DNA from: Streptomyces albidoflavus
Lineage (GTDB): Bacteria > Actinomycetota > Actinomycetes > Streptomycetales > Streptomycetaceae
NCBI RefSeq assembly: GCF_000719955.1
Contig: NZ_JOII01000033.1
Location: forward strand, 1 to 53,306
Direction: 5' to 3'
Length of the DNA: 53,306 bases
Shown: piece after piece, positions 1-8,737 of the stretch
Position numbering within the stretch: the stretch's first letter is position 1
How the letters are laid out: every line of letters starts with the position of its first letter
Position numbers and translations under genes: made by a program
Notes under the pieces: model-generated
Told to the model about the DNA's origin: nothing
The model's input: only the letters and a program-made list of their open reading frames with translations
Databases searched by the model: none

Positions 1-98
1 CATGCACAACCTCGCCCTCACCGGATAAACCGGCGGTCCGCACAACGGCCTCCCCCATACCCGAGGCGACCCGAAGATCATTTGCGGGACAACCCTTA
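1..98 (+). mobile_element. Right end of an IS5-like insertion sequence (partial)
   Basis: The window opens inside an insertion sequence. Positions 2-28 read MHNLALTG and a TAA stop, which resembles the C-terminus of DDE transposases. Positions 75-96 (GATCATTTGCGGGACAACCC...) resemble the terminal inverted repeat of Streptomyces IS5-family elements as I remember them. The TTA at 96-98 would fit a TA target duplication, but the other copy lies outside the window. The element interrupts hsdM, which follows on the opposite strand. Family assignment rests on memory of the end sequence only. Confidence 0.6.
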
Positions 99-1461
99 GC
101 TCAGCAAACTTCACGACGCGAGCAAATCCGGCGATTTCGCGCCACCCCTCGTACGCGGAGACGATTTTCTCCGCGTGCTGAGCCTCCAGCAGGTTCTGTG
201 TGCGTCCGGCGGTGACCTCCCGATCCGCGTTGATGAAGAGCACGCCGTCGCGTCGACCCTCAGGCGCGCCATCACGGCCACGCAGGACAAGGATGCATGC
301 CGGAATCCCAGTCCCGTAGAAAACATTGGGGCCGATGCTGATGACGGCTTCCAGCCGGCCTTCCTCGACGATCTGTCGGCGGATCTTCTGCTCTTCACCG
401 CCCCGGAACAACACCCCGTGCGGCATGACGGAGGCCGCGATGCCGTCCGCCTCCAGCACTGCCAGCACGTGCTGGATGAACATGAGGTCAGCCTTCTTGC
501 CCGACTCAGGCGTCCAGCCGTACCCCATCCGCTCGGCGAACTTCATGCCCGTCCGCCGGTAGTTCTGCGCGAACGGCGGATTGGTAAGAATGCGGTCGAA
601 GCGCTGGAGCTGCCCGCCCTGCACATGCTGTGGATCGGTGAGGGTGTCGCCGTGGTGGATGACGCCATCGGCTACGCCATGCATAAGCAGATTCATCCGG
701 GCCATCGCCCAGGCGCTGCCGTTATCTTCCTGTCCGTACACCGACAGGTGAGACTCGTCGCCGCCGTGATCCTGCACATACTCCTTGGCGAGGATCAGCA
801 TGCCGGCCGAACCGCAGCACGGGTCGTAGACGGACATGCCTGACTGTGGCTTGACCAATTGGTTCATCATGCGAATGACCGAGCGCGGGGTGTAGAACTG
901 GCCGCCCTTCTTACCACCCCCGTCGGCGAACTCGCCGATCAGGTACTCGTAGGCGTAGCCCAGGAGATCGGGGAACTCGAAGTCTTCGTTGCTGAGCCGG
1001 TACTCGCTGAAGTGGTCGATGAGCTGCTGGATGACTGGCTTGGTCAGCTTGGTGTTGCCACCGCGGGACTCGGTGAAGCTGATGTACGAGAGCACCCCGT
1101 CGAGCGCCTGGTGGTTGTGATTCTCCAGCTGAGCAAGCGCCACGTTCAGGGCCTCGGCCGGCTCAGTCCGAGACTTGCCGACGATCGTGGACCAGCGGGA
1201 CTCCTCCGGGACGTAGAACTCATGCGCCTTGTAGGCGCCTCGAGCCTCGGAGATCCGTTCCGCCTGCTCCTCGCTTTTCCCTTCCGCAACCAGCTTCTTA
1301 ACCAGTGCCGCCTGTGCCACATCGAACTGGTCGGAGGCGCGCTTCAGGAACAGCATCCCGAAGATGTAGTCCTGGTACTGCGCCGCGTCCATCTTGCCGC
1401 GCAAGATATCTGCGGCGGCGTACAGATGCCGCTCCAGCTGCGGCAACGTGAGCTGCGCCAC
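97..1461 (-). CDS. hsdM: Type I restriction-modification DNA methyltransferase subunit M, 3' end cut off by an IS
   Basis: N6-adenine methyltransferase subunit of a type I restriction system; it works with HsdS and HsdR, neither of which is visible here. About 454 residues remain. The N-terminal HsdM helical domain begins AQLTLPQLERHLYAAADILR. The SAM-binding motif DPCCGSAGM follows the typical QFYTPRSVI segment, and the catalytic NPPF sits in RILTNPPFAQNY. The GTG start at 1461 is set by AAGAGGAGA about 8 nt upstream. After EGWREIAGFARVVKFAEL the family similarity stops exactly where the IS end begins; full-length relatives have roughly 60-80 more residues. The frame stays open to the window edge through IS sequence. 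Codon use is less GC3-biased than in the chromosomal genes to the right, which suits acquired DNA. The protein is probably non-functional, or a fusion tailed by IS-encoded residues. Confidence 0.85.
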
Positions 1462-1852
1462 TCTCGTTTCTCCTCTTACTGCACGTCCCACAAGACATGC
1501 GTCCCGTGACAACCAGCCCACCCTAGGGCCTGGCTGTGACATCCGGCTTACGAAGCGAGCTTCGGGCCCCTCCTACATGCAGCGCACCGGTCGGCAGTGA
1601 GACAGGCGCACCCAAGACTCGGCTTCTTGTGAAGTGCCTCGCTTGTGGGAACCCCCCAACCGCCACGCCGTCGGTGACTCAAAGCGCACCGTCATCCAGC
1701 CCTACCTTCACCGACTCGATGGCCCGCTTCCCGCACGCTCGCCCGCCCACCGTCCAGCACACCCACTGCACGCGTGTCCACCGATTGTCCACCGGCGACC
1801 TCAGCCACGGTTCTCGTACTGAGCCGCCACTGCAGCACAAGGCAAAGGGAAA
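1462..1852. other. Spacer between hsdM and tRNA-Thr, no gene seen
   Basis: About 390 bases with no convincing coding frame; the open frames lack start sites and family resemblance. A TAGGGT hexamer at 1525-1520 (minus) could be the -10 box of hsdM, leaving a leader of about 50 nt, but no clear -35 was seen. No copy of the tRNA 3' end was found here, so an integration site is not demonstrated. Confidence 0.4.
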
Positions 1853-1888
1853 GAAAAAACCCCAGGTCACGGCGAGTGAGTCCTGGGG
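1853..1888 (-). terminator. Rho-independent terminator of tRNA-Thr
   Basis: On the minus strand CCCCAGG (1888-1882) pairs with CCTGGGG (1866-1860) and is followed by a T run (1859-1854). It begins 8 nt after the mature 3' end of the tRNA. A real T tract is uncommon for Streptomyces terminators, which makes this a clear case. Confidence 0.85.
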
Positions 1889-1896
1889 TAATTCCG

Positions 1897-1970
1897 AGCC
1901 GCCTTCGGGATTCGAACCCGAGACCTACGCATTACGAGTGCGTTGCTCTGGCCATCTGAGCTAAGGCGGC
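1897..1970 (-). tRNA. tRNA-Thr (anticodon CGU)
   Basis: All four arms fold. The acceptor stem is GCCGCCT/AGGCGGC, the D-arm GCTC/GAGC, the anticodon stem ACGCA/TGCGT with loop CTCGTAA (anticodon CGT, reads ACG), and the T-arm TCGGG-TTCGAAT-CCCGA. CCA is not encoded. The gene points leftward toward the hsdM region, so its 3' end faces the accessory DNA; tRNA 3' ends are common integration targets in Streptomyces. Confidence 0.96.
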
Positions 1971-2085
1971 AAGCTGCGGAAGAAGAACCCCTTCGGGTCC
2001 CGTCTCCGGGGAAGAGGTTCGCATCTGCAGCGACGTTCAGTCTACAGGGTTCCGGGGAGTGCGACGGACCGGGCCCGGGGCCGGG

Positions 2086-3669
2086 TCAGCAGCGGGTGCC
2101 GTTGTCGGGCGGGGTGCCTTCGAGGAGGTAGGCGTTGATGGCGGTGTCGATGCAGTCGCTGCCCCGGCCGAAGGCGGTGTGGCCGTCGCCGTCGTAGGTG
2201 AGGAGGGTGGCGGAGTCGAGCTGGGAGGCGAGGCCGCGGGCCCAGCGGTACGGGGTGGCCGGGTCGCGGGTGGTGCCGACGACGACGATGGGGGCGGCGC
2301 CGTTCGCCTCGATGCGGTGCGGGCCCGAGGTGGCGGGGGTGGGCCACTGGGCACAGTTCAGGGAGGCCCAGGCGAAGCCCTCGCCGAAGACGGGGGACGC
2401 CTTGCGGAACTCGGGCAGGGCTGCCTCGACCTCCTCGGGGTCGGCGAAGGCCGGGGGGAGGTCGAGGCAGTTGACGGCGGCGTTGGCGGACATGAGGTTC
2501 TGGTAGCCGCCGTCGGCGTCGCGCTCGTAGTAGAGGTCGGAGAGGGCGAGCAGGGCGTTGCCGTCGCGGTCCTTGACGGCGCTGGTCAGGGCGGTGCGGA
2601 GCTGGGGCCAGCCGGCCTCGTCGTAGAGGGCGGCGACCACGCCCATGGCGGCGAGGGACTCGGTGAGGGCGCGGCCCTGTCCGGCGGGGAGCGGGGCGGC
2701 GTCGAGCTTGTCGAAGAACGCGGTGAGGTTCCGCCCGGCGTCCTGGGGGTCGCCGGTGCCCAGGGGGCAGTCCTTCCGCTGTGCGCAGTCCTTGGCGAAG
2801 GCGGTGAAGGCGGTGTCGAACCCGGCGGTCTGCTCCAGGTTGAGCCGGCGGGCGTCGAGGGTGGGGTCCATGGCGCCGTCGAGGACCAGGCGGCCGACGC
2901 GGTGCGGGTACAGCCCGGCGTAGGTCGCGCCGAGGAAGGTCCCGTACGAGGCGCCGACGTAGGTCAGCTTCTCGTCGCCGAGGGCGGAGCGGGCGAGGTC
3001 CAGGTCGCGGGCGGACTCGACGGTGGAGACGTGGCCGAGCGTCTTGCCCGCGTCGGCCTGGCAGCCCTTGCCGTACTTCTGGAAGGCGGAGACCAGGGCC
3101 TGCCGCTCGGCCGGGGTGTCCGGGGTGGTGTCGGTGGCGGTGTGCGCGTCCATCGCGGGGCCGTCGAGGCAGGTGACGGGCTCGCTGTCGGCGACGCCGC
3201 GCGGGTCGACGGCCACCATGTCGTACCGGGCGCGGACCGGCGCCGGGTAGCCGAGGGCGGCGTACGACTGGAGGTAGCCGATGGCGGAGCCGCCGGGGCC
3301 GCCCGGGTTGACGAGGAGGGAGCCGAGGCGGGAGCCGGGGCCGGTCGCCTTCTTGCGGGAGAGGGCCAGGTCGAGGGTGCCGACCGTCGGGTTGTCGTAG
3401 TCCAGGGGCGCCTTGAGCCGGGCGCACTCGAACTCCTCCTTGCCGACGCCCTCGCAGGTCCGCCAGGCCGGACGCTGCCCGTAGAAGGGGGTGAGCGCTT
3501 CGGGGACCGCCTTGGGGAGGGCCGCGAGGACCTTGTCGCCGGCGGCGTCCGCCGTGGTGCTCTCCGCGCTGCACGCCGGCACGAGGGCGACGGCCGCGGC
3601 GAGGAGCGCGGCCGTCAGGGGGCGGCGCGGTGAGCGGCGGACAGGGGGACGGGGTCGGCGGTTCTCCAT
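2086..3669 (-). CDS. Secreted alpha/beta hydrolase, tripeptidyl aminopeptidase (TAP/Slp) family, lipoprotein
   Basis: Predicted extracellular serine peptidase that removes N-terminal tri- or dipeptides. It has 527 residues. An Arg-rich N-terminus and hydrophobic stretch end in LVPAC, a lipobox-like cleavage site with Cys near residue 33. The alpha/beta fold shows the oxyanion segment LLVNPGGPGGSA, nucleophile Ser241 in GASYG, Asp469 in TTRDPATP and His497 in GDGHTAFG. The C-terminal TAP-like domain carries Cys pairs, and the protein ends in NGTRC. Length and domain order match Streptomyces SlpD/SlpE/TAP proteins. The ATG lies 7 nt after TAGAGT on the minus strand with no Shine-Dalgarno site, so the mRNA is probably leaderless. 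It is the last gene before the tRNA and looks monocistronic. Confidence 0.9.
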   Translation of the reverse strand: MENRRPRPPVRRSPRRPLTAALLAAAVALVPACSAESTTADAAGDKVLAALPKAVPEALTPFYGQRPAWRTCEGVGKEEFECARLKAPLDYDNPTVGTLDLALSRKKATGPGSRLGSLLVNPGGPGGSAIGYLQSYAALGYPAPVRARYDMVAVDPRGVADSEPVTCLDGPAMDAHTATDTTPDTPAERQALVSAFQKYGKGCQADAGKTLGHVSTVESARDLDLARSALGDEKLTYVGASYGTFLGATYAGLYPHRVGRLVLDGAMDPTLDARRLNLEQTAGFDTAFTAFAKDCAQRKDCPLGTGDPQDAGRNLTAFFDKLDAAPLPAGQGRALTESLAAMGVVAALYDEAGWPQLRTALTSAVKDRDGNALLALSDLYYERDADGGYQNLMSANAAVNCLDLPPAFADPEEVEAALPEFRKASPVFGEGFAWASLNCAQWPTPATSGPHRIEANGAAPIVVVGTTRDPATPYRWARGLASQLDSATLLTYDGDGHTAFGRGSDCIDTAINAYLLEGTPPDNGTRC

Positions 3670-3676
3670 GCAGCCG

Positions 3677-3682
3677 ACTCTA
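3677..3682 (-). promoter_or_regulatory. -10 box of the TAP-family gene, leaderless start
   Basis: TAGAGT is followed by 7 nt and then the ATG at 3669. No ribosome binding site is present, so transcription probably begins at the start codon. No convincing -35 was seen. Confidence 0.5.
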
Positions 3683-3793
3683 ACGCTTAGGCGCGAGATG
3701 ACTACTATGCGTGACGAAGGGTGGACGGGAGAAGCCCTTCAGCTCGGGCCCGTGGTCAGCCAAACCACTCGTTCAGGGGACGCGGGGGACGCG

Positions 3794-5005
3794 TCAGCCG
3801 GCTCGTAGCGCCATGGCCATCGCCTCGACGGCGAGGAGGGGCGCGACGTTCCGGTCGAGGGCCTCGCGGCAGGCGGCGATGGCCTCGATCCGGCGGAGGG
3901 TGGCCGCCGCGGTGCTGTCCTCGGCGATCCGCTCCAGGGCGTCGCGCAGCTCGACGTTGGCGACGGTCTCCGGGGAGGAGCCGAACTGGAGGGCGAGGAC
4001 GTCGCGGTAGAAGCTGGTGAGGTCGACCAGGGCCAGGTCGAGGCTGTCGCGCTGGGAACGGGTGCGCCGGCGCTTCTGCTTCTCCTCCAGCTCCTTCATG
4101 GCACCCGCCGTGCCGCGCGGCATCCGGCCGCCGCTCTGTCCGCCGAGTGCCGCCCGCAGCGCCTCGGTCTCCTTCTCGTCGGTCTCCGTGGCCGCCTGCT
4201 TGGAGTCCTCGCTGGCCGCGTCGATCAGCTCCTGCGCGGCGCGCAGCCCCGCGCCCACGTCACCGACGCGCAGCGGCAGCTTGAGGACGGCGGCCCGGCG
4301 CTCACGGGCCCGCTCGTCGGTGGCGAGGCGGCGGGCCCGGTCGATGTGCCCCTGCGTGGACCGCGCGACGGAGGCGGCCAGCGCCGGGTCGACCCCGTCG
4401 TGCCGGACCAGGATGTCGGCGACGGCCGCCACCGGGGGCGTACGCAGCGAGAGGTGCCGCGAACGGGACCGGATCGTCGGCAGCACGTCCTCCAGCGAAG
4501 GAGCGCAGAGCAGCCAGACCGTGCGCGAGGCCGGCTCCTCGACCGCCTTGAGCAGGACGTTCCCGGCGCCCTCGGTGAGGCGGTCGGCGTCCTCCAGGAC
4601 GATCACCTGCCACCGCCCGTTGGCCGGCGACATCTGGGAGCGCCGGACCAGGTCGCGGGTCTCCTTCACGCCGATGGAGAGCAGGTCGGTACGGACGACG
4701 TCCACGTCCGCGTGGGTGCCGATGAGGCTGGTGTGGCAGCCGTCGCAGAAGCCGCAGCCGGGGGTGCCGCCCGGCAGGGCCCGGTCCGGGCTGGTGCACT
4801 GGAGGGCGGCGGCGAAGGCCCGCGCCGCGTCGGCCCTGCCCGCTCCGGGCGGCCCGGTGAACAGCCAGGCGTGCGTCATCCGGGACGCCTCGGGCAGCGG
4901 ATTCCCCGAGGCCGCCGCCGTCACGTAGGCGTCGGCGTCCCGGGCGGCCGCGTCGAGCTGCCCGACCACCCGCTCCTGGCCCACCAGGTCGTCCCACACC
5001 GACAT
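3794..5005 (-). CDS. holB: DNA polymerase III subunit delta' (clamp loader)
   Basis: Clamp-loader subunit that helps load the beta sliding clamp at the replication fork. The frame runs upstream to 5122, but MSVWDDLVGQ at 5005 is the start: TGGAGG lies 8 nt before it and the sequence is family-like from there. It gives 403 residues. The AAA+ core has a modified P-loop, GPPGAGRAD (51-59), in which the Lys-Thr pair is missing, as is usual for delta' and unlike DnaX. A four-Cys zinc module follows (C70, C84, C87, C90). Then come VIVLEDADRL (Walker B-like) and IRSRSRHLSL (sensor/SRC-like). It follows tmk on the same strand after 423 bp, the order I recall in other streptomycetes. Confidence 0.92.
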   Translation of the reverse strand: MSVWDDLVGQERVVGQLDAAARDADAYVTAAASGNPLPEASRMTHAWLFTGPPGAGRADAARAFAAALQCTSPDRALPGGTPGCGFCDGCHTSLIGTHADVDVVRTDLLSIGVKETRDLVRRSQMSPANGRWQVIVLEDADRLTEGAGNVLLKAVEEPASRTVWLLCAPSLEDVLPTIRSRSRHLSLRTPPVAAVADILVRHDGVDPALAASVARSTQGHIDRARRLATDERARERRAAVLKLPLRVGDVGAGLRAAQELIDAASEDSKQAATETDEKETEALRAALGGQSGGRMPRGTAGAMKELEEKQKRRRTRSQRDSLDLALVDLTSFYRDVLALQFGSSPETVANVELRDALERIAEDSTAAATLRRIEAIAACREALDRNVAPLLAVEAMAMALRAG

Positions 5006-5428
5006 CGGCACGCCTCCATCCACATCCGCCCCGCCGAGCGAGCCCGCCACCGGACTCACCCGCCCCATTCTCCGCGACGCGACTGACAGGGCCCAAATGC
5101 CGGGGCGCCGACATGCCCGCACGAGGCGGGAGGGGGGCCGCCACTCCGGAACGCGCCGGCCGGCGGCGCCCTGCCGGCCGGGCGAGGCCGAAACCCCACC
5201 CGTAGCGGGCAGGCCCGACGACAGCCGGACCAGCTCGGCAGCGGACTGCCCGCCACCAGGCCGGGACCGGCGGCGAGGCCGCAGGCTCAGCCGATGCGTT
5301 CAGCCCCCGCCCCGGTCATCCGGGCACCTGCGGCCCTCAGCCATTTCCAGGCCCGGGAAGCAGCACGCCGACGGCCTCGCCCCGACTCCGGGACGAGGCC
5401 GTGCGGACCAGGCCGAGCAGAGGTCGGC
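5006..5428. other. Spacer between tmk and holB
   Basis: 423 bases, very GC-rich, no gene seen. It holds the holB ribosome binding site and presumably a holB promoter or tmk 3' region. No clear hairpin with a T tract was recognised. Confidence 0.4.
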
Positions 5429-8400
5429 CTACCGCCGACCGCGCCCTCCGCGCGAGTCGTCCTCGTCACCCTCGTCGTGTGGTCCGAGCAGCTCGTCCGC
5501 CAGGCTGGGGAGGTCGTCCAGGGGAGTCTCCTCCGCCCAGTCGGGGCGCGGGCGCGGGGCGTTCGGGTCGATCTGGGGCATCTCCCGGGTGCGCTCGTTC
5601 TCGCCGGGGGCGGAGTCGCGGGCGTCGCGGGCCGGGCCCGTCGCGTCGTCCCGGAAGTAGCCCGGCGGCACGCGGTCGGCGGGCGCGTCCGTGCCGGGGC
5701 GGCCGCCCTCGGTGACGCGCGGGAACACCGTGGTCTCCTCGTCGTCCCCGGTGCCCGGCTGCGGGACCTGGGGGATGACGGCGGTCTCCTCGGCGTCGGA
5801 CGGGGCGGGGGCGGGGGCCTGCGGCAGGACCGCCGTCTCCTCGTTGTCCGAGGGCGAGGGCGCCCGGCCGGTGTGCCGGTCGTCGTCCTTGGTGAAGGAG
5901 TAGGAGCCTCGGTCCTCGCTCCGGTCGTCCTTGGTGAGGGAGTGGGCCGGGCCCTGCTCCCCTTCCCCGGGCGACTCGGGCTCGGGCGACTCGGGCTTGC
6001 GGAGGGAGTGGACCGGGGTGGGGACGGTCGTCTCGCTGTCGGCCGGGGGCGCTTCGGCGCGCAGCGCCGCTTCCCGCTCGGCCGCGCGGCGGGCCTCCTC
6101 CGCCCGGGCCTCGGCCTCCTCCTCGGCACGCAGGCGCGCCTCCTCCTCGGCCTTGCGGCGTGCCTCCTCGGCGCGGAGCAGGGCCTCCTCGGCCTGGCGC
6201 TGCTTCTCGCGGCGGCGCTCCTCGGCCTCCTTGCGGAGCCGCTCCTCCTCGACCTTGCGCAGGCGCAACCGTTCCTGCTCGGCGGCGCGCAGCTCCTCCT
6301 CGGCACGGAGCCGGGCGCGCTCCTCCTCGGCGCGACGCTCGGCCTCCTCGGCGCGGCGGCGGGCCTCCTCGGCCTGGCGCTCGGCCTGCCGCTCCGCCTC
6401 CAGGCGCTTGGCCTCCTCCAGCTCGCGCTTCTTGCGCTCCTCCTCCTCGGCGCGCAGCCGGGCGAGCTGCTCCTGGCGCTCCCGCTCCAGGCGCTCCTCC
6501 TCGACCTTGCGCGCGGCCTCCTCCTCGGCCTTGCGGCGGGCCTCCTCCTCGGCGGCGCGACGGGCCTCCTCCTGGGCCTTGATCTCGGCCTCGGAGAGGG
6601 GAAGCAGCTGGTCCAGGCGGTGCCGGACGACGGTGGTGACCTCCTCGGGCTGCTGACCGGCGTCGACCACGAGGTAACGGTCCTGGTCGGCGGCGGCGAG
6701 GGTGAGGAACCCGGCCCGGACGCGCTGGTGGAAGGCGGCCGGCTCGGACTCCAGCCGGTCCGGTGCCTCGGTGAACCGCTCGCGGGCCGTCTCCGGGGAG
6801 ACGTCGAGCAGGACCGTGAGGTGCGGGACGAGGCCGCCGGTGGCCCAGCGGGAGATCCGGGCGATCTCGGTGGGCGCGAGATCGCGCCCGGCGCCCTGGT
6901 AGGCGACCGAGGAGTCGATGTAGCGGTCGGAGATGACGACGGCGCCGCGCTCCAGTGCGGGGCGGACGACGGTGTCGACGTGCTCGGCGCGGTCCGCGGC
7001 GTACAGCAGGGCCTCGGCGCGGTGCGAGAGGCCGGCGCTGGAGACGTCGAGGAGGATCGCGCGCAGCCGCTTGCCGATCGGGGTCGCCCCCGGCTCGCGG
7101 GTCACGACGACCTCGTGGCCCTTGGCCCTGATCCACTCGGCCAGCGCCTCGGCCTGGGTGGACTTGCCGGCCCCGTCGCCGCCCTCCAGGGCGATGAAGA
7201 AGCCGGTCGCGGCGGGCGCGGTGGCCGGGTCGTCGCCGCGCAGCGCGTCCCGCAGGTCGCGGCGGAGCGGGACGCCCTGCCGGTCGTCGGCCTTGGCGAG
7301 GAGGATGGCGGCGACCGGCAGCAGCAGGGCGCCGAGCAGCATCAGGGTGAAGGCGGCGCCCCCGTGGGCGAAGACGAACTTGCCGGCCTCGACCCGGTGG
7401 CGGCCGATGCCGCCCGCGATGAGCGGGGCGGCGAGCACGGAGACGGCGAGGGTCAGCCGGACCACGGCCTGGAGGTGCTCGCCCTGGCGCGCCCTGCGGA
7501 ACTCCTCCGTCTCCTGGTCGATCAGGGTGTGCCCGGCCTGGGCCGCGACGCCCGCCGCGACTCCGGCGAGCAGCAGCAGGAGCAGCACGGTCGTGACGTC
7601 GGGGACGAGCCCGGCGGCGAGCAGGGCCACACCGGTCAGCGCGACGGCGAGCGCCAGCAGCCGGCGCCGGGAGAGCCCGGGCAGCACGCGCTGGGCGGAG
7701 CGGACGCCGATCCCCGTACCGCCGGTGAGGGCGAGGACGAAGAGGCCGAAGAGGACGGGGCCGCCGTCGAGGTCCTTGGCGTGGATCACGGAGACGGCGA
7801 CAGCGCCGGAGACGGCGGCGGTGACCGCGGCACAGCCGACGATCAGCAGGCGAATGGCGCCGGTGCGGCCCCGGTCGGCGCCGGCGCCCGTCTTCGGACG
7901 GCGCAGCCCTTCGAGCGGGGAGCGGGGACGCGGCGTGCGGGTGCCGGGCAGCGTCAGGAAGTAGACGACGGAGAGCGAGGCGGCGAAGAGGCCGGCCGCG
8001 ACGTACGAGGCGAGCGCGACCTGGTGGGTGGCGAACCAGTCGATGCCGGTGGCCAGCAGGTTCCCCACCAGGGTGACCGCGACCAGCACGGCGGCGGCCA
8101 GCGGCACCCCGGCGAAGGTGGTGCGCAGGAAGAGCCGGTGCAGGGCGTCGGAGCGGTCCGGCAGGGGGCGCACGGCGTCCGCGCCGGCGGCCGGGGCGGG
8201 CAGCAGCGCGGGGGCCGCGCTCTCCCGGCAGACCGTCCAGAAGCGTTCGGCGACGCCGAGGACGAAGACCGTCACCAGGAGGGTGGCCAGCGCCGTGTCC
8301 GGGGTCCAGTCGATCCAGAGCGGCGCGACGATCAGCAGGGCGGCCCGCAGGCCGTCGGCGACCACCATCGTCCAGCGCCGGTCGAGCGGGCCGCCGGGTG

Positions 8401-8725
8401 CGGTCAGCGAGCTGACCGGGCCGAGCAGGACCGCGCCGAAGAGCAGGGTCGCGAGGACGCGGACGCCCAGGACGACGCTGACGGTGAAGGCCGCGCCCTG
8501 GTACCCGCCGCCGAACGCCCCTTGCGTCAGGGAGGTCTGGAAGGCCAGCACCACCAGGACGAAGAGGGCAAGGACATCGCCGACACCCCCCACCAGCTGG
8601 GCGCTCCACAGCTGCTTGAGGGGGCGGAAACGCAGCAGGGCGCGCACGGCGCGCTCTCGGGAATCTGCGACCAGGGCGTCGTCGGGGGCCGGGTTCACGA
8701 CCGTTGGCTGCTCGGCTCGCGTCAT
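5429..8725 (-). CDS. tmk: Membrane transporter-like / dTMP kinase fusion with coiled-coil and acidic tail
   Basis: Thymidylate kinase (dTMP + ATP to dTDP) joined to a membrane domain; 1098 residues. Residues about 25-470 form a multi-pass membrane region with the layout of an MFS-type permease (about 12 hydrophobic segments). The kinase occupies about 508-712: P-loop GGDGAGKST (Lys521), TREPG, the DR(Y) motif ISDRYIDSS, and the LID region. From about 720 to 905 there is a continuous Glu/Ala/Arg coiled coil. The last ~190 residues are acidic, Pro-rich and probably disordered, with repeated EETxVxP segments. Ordinary bacterial Tmk has about 210 residues. This fusion is, as I recall, typical of Streptomyces (SCO3542). 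ATG 8725 follows TAGGCT by 6 nt and has no Shine-Dalgarno site. The substrate of the membrane domain is unknown; it may anchor nucleotide synthesis at the membrane. Confidence 0.92.
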   Translation of the reverse strand: MTRAEQPTVVNPAPDDALVADSRERAVRALLRFRPLKQLWSAQLVGGVGDVLALFVLVVLAFQTSLTQGAFGGGYQGAAFTVSVVLGVRVLATLLFGAVLLGPVSSLTAPGGPLDRRWTMVVADGLRAALLIVAPLWIDWTPDTALATLLVTVFVLGVAERFWTVCRESAAPALLPAPAAGADAVRPLPDRSDALHRLFLRTTFAGVPLAAAVLVAVTLVGNLLATGIDWFATHQVALASYVAAGLFAASLSVVYFLTLPGTRTPRPRSPLEGLRRPKTGAGADRGRTGAIRLLIVGCAAVTAAVSGAVAVSVIHAKDLDGGPVLFGLFVLALTGGTGIGVRSAQRVLPGLSRRRLLALAVALTGVALLAAGLVPDVTTVLLLLLLAGVAAGVAAQAGHTLIDQETEEFRRARQGEHLQAVVRLTLAVSVLAAPLIAGGIGRHRVEAGKFVFAHGGAAFTLMLLGALLLPVAAILLAKADDRQGVPLRRDLRDALRGDDPATAPAATGFFIALEGGDGAGKSTQAEALAEWIRAKGHEVVVTREPGATPIGKRLRAILLDVSSAGLSHRAEALLYAADRAEHVDTVVRPALERGAVVISDRYIDSSVAYQGAGRDLAPTEIARISRWATGGLVPHLTVLLDVSPETARERFTEAPDRLESEPAAFHQRVRAGFLTLAAADQDRYLVVDAGQQPEEVTTVVRHRLDQLLPLSEAEIKAQEEARRAAEEEARRKAEEEAARKVEEERLERERQEQLARLRAEEEERKKRELEEAKRLEAERQAERQAEEARRRAEEAERRAEEERARLRAEEELRAAEQERLRLRKVEEERLRKEAEERRREKQRQAEEALLRAEEARRKAEEEARLRAEEEAEARAEEARRAAEREAALRAEAPPADSETTVPTPVHSLRKPESPEPESPGEGEQGPAHSLTKDDRSEDRGSYSFTKDDDRHTGRAPSPSDNEETAVLPQAPAPAPSDAEETAVIPQVPQPGTGDDEETTVFPRVTEGGRPGTDAPADRVPPGYFRDDATGPARDARDSAPGENERTREMPQIDPNAPRPRPDWAEETPLDDLPSLADELLGPHDEGDEDDSRGGRGRR

Positions 8726-8731
8726 CCCGCC

Positions 8732-8737
8732 AGCCTA
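8732..8737 (-). promoter_or_regulatory. -10 box of tmk, leaderless start
   Basis: TAGGCT is followed by 6 nt and the ATG at 8725, without a ribosome binding site. A -35 element was not recognised. Confidence 0.5.

Noticed and set aside
1462..1896. An attachment-site repeat of the tRNA-Thr 3' end next to hsdM
   Set aside because: No copy of the tRNA 3' sequence was found between 1 and 1896; the partner site, if any, is outside the window.
2059..3633. A 524-codon plus-strand frame opposite the TAP-family gene
   Set aside because: Low-complexity Gly/Val/Glu composition, no ribosome site, fully opposite a gene with a complete catalytic triad.
6060..6600. Short tandem-like DNA repeats (gcctcctcggc variants)
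   Set aside because: They encode the Glu/Ala/Arg coiled coil of the Tmk fusion, so protein composition explains them; not a CRISPR or satellite.
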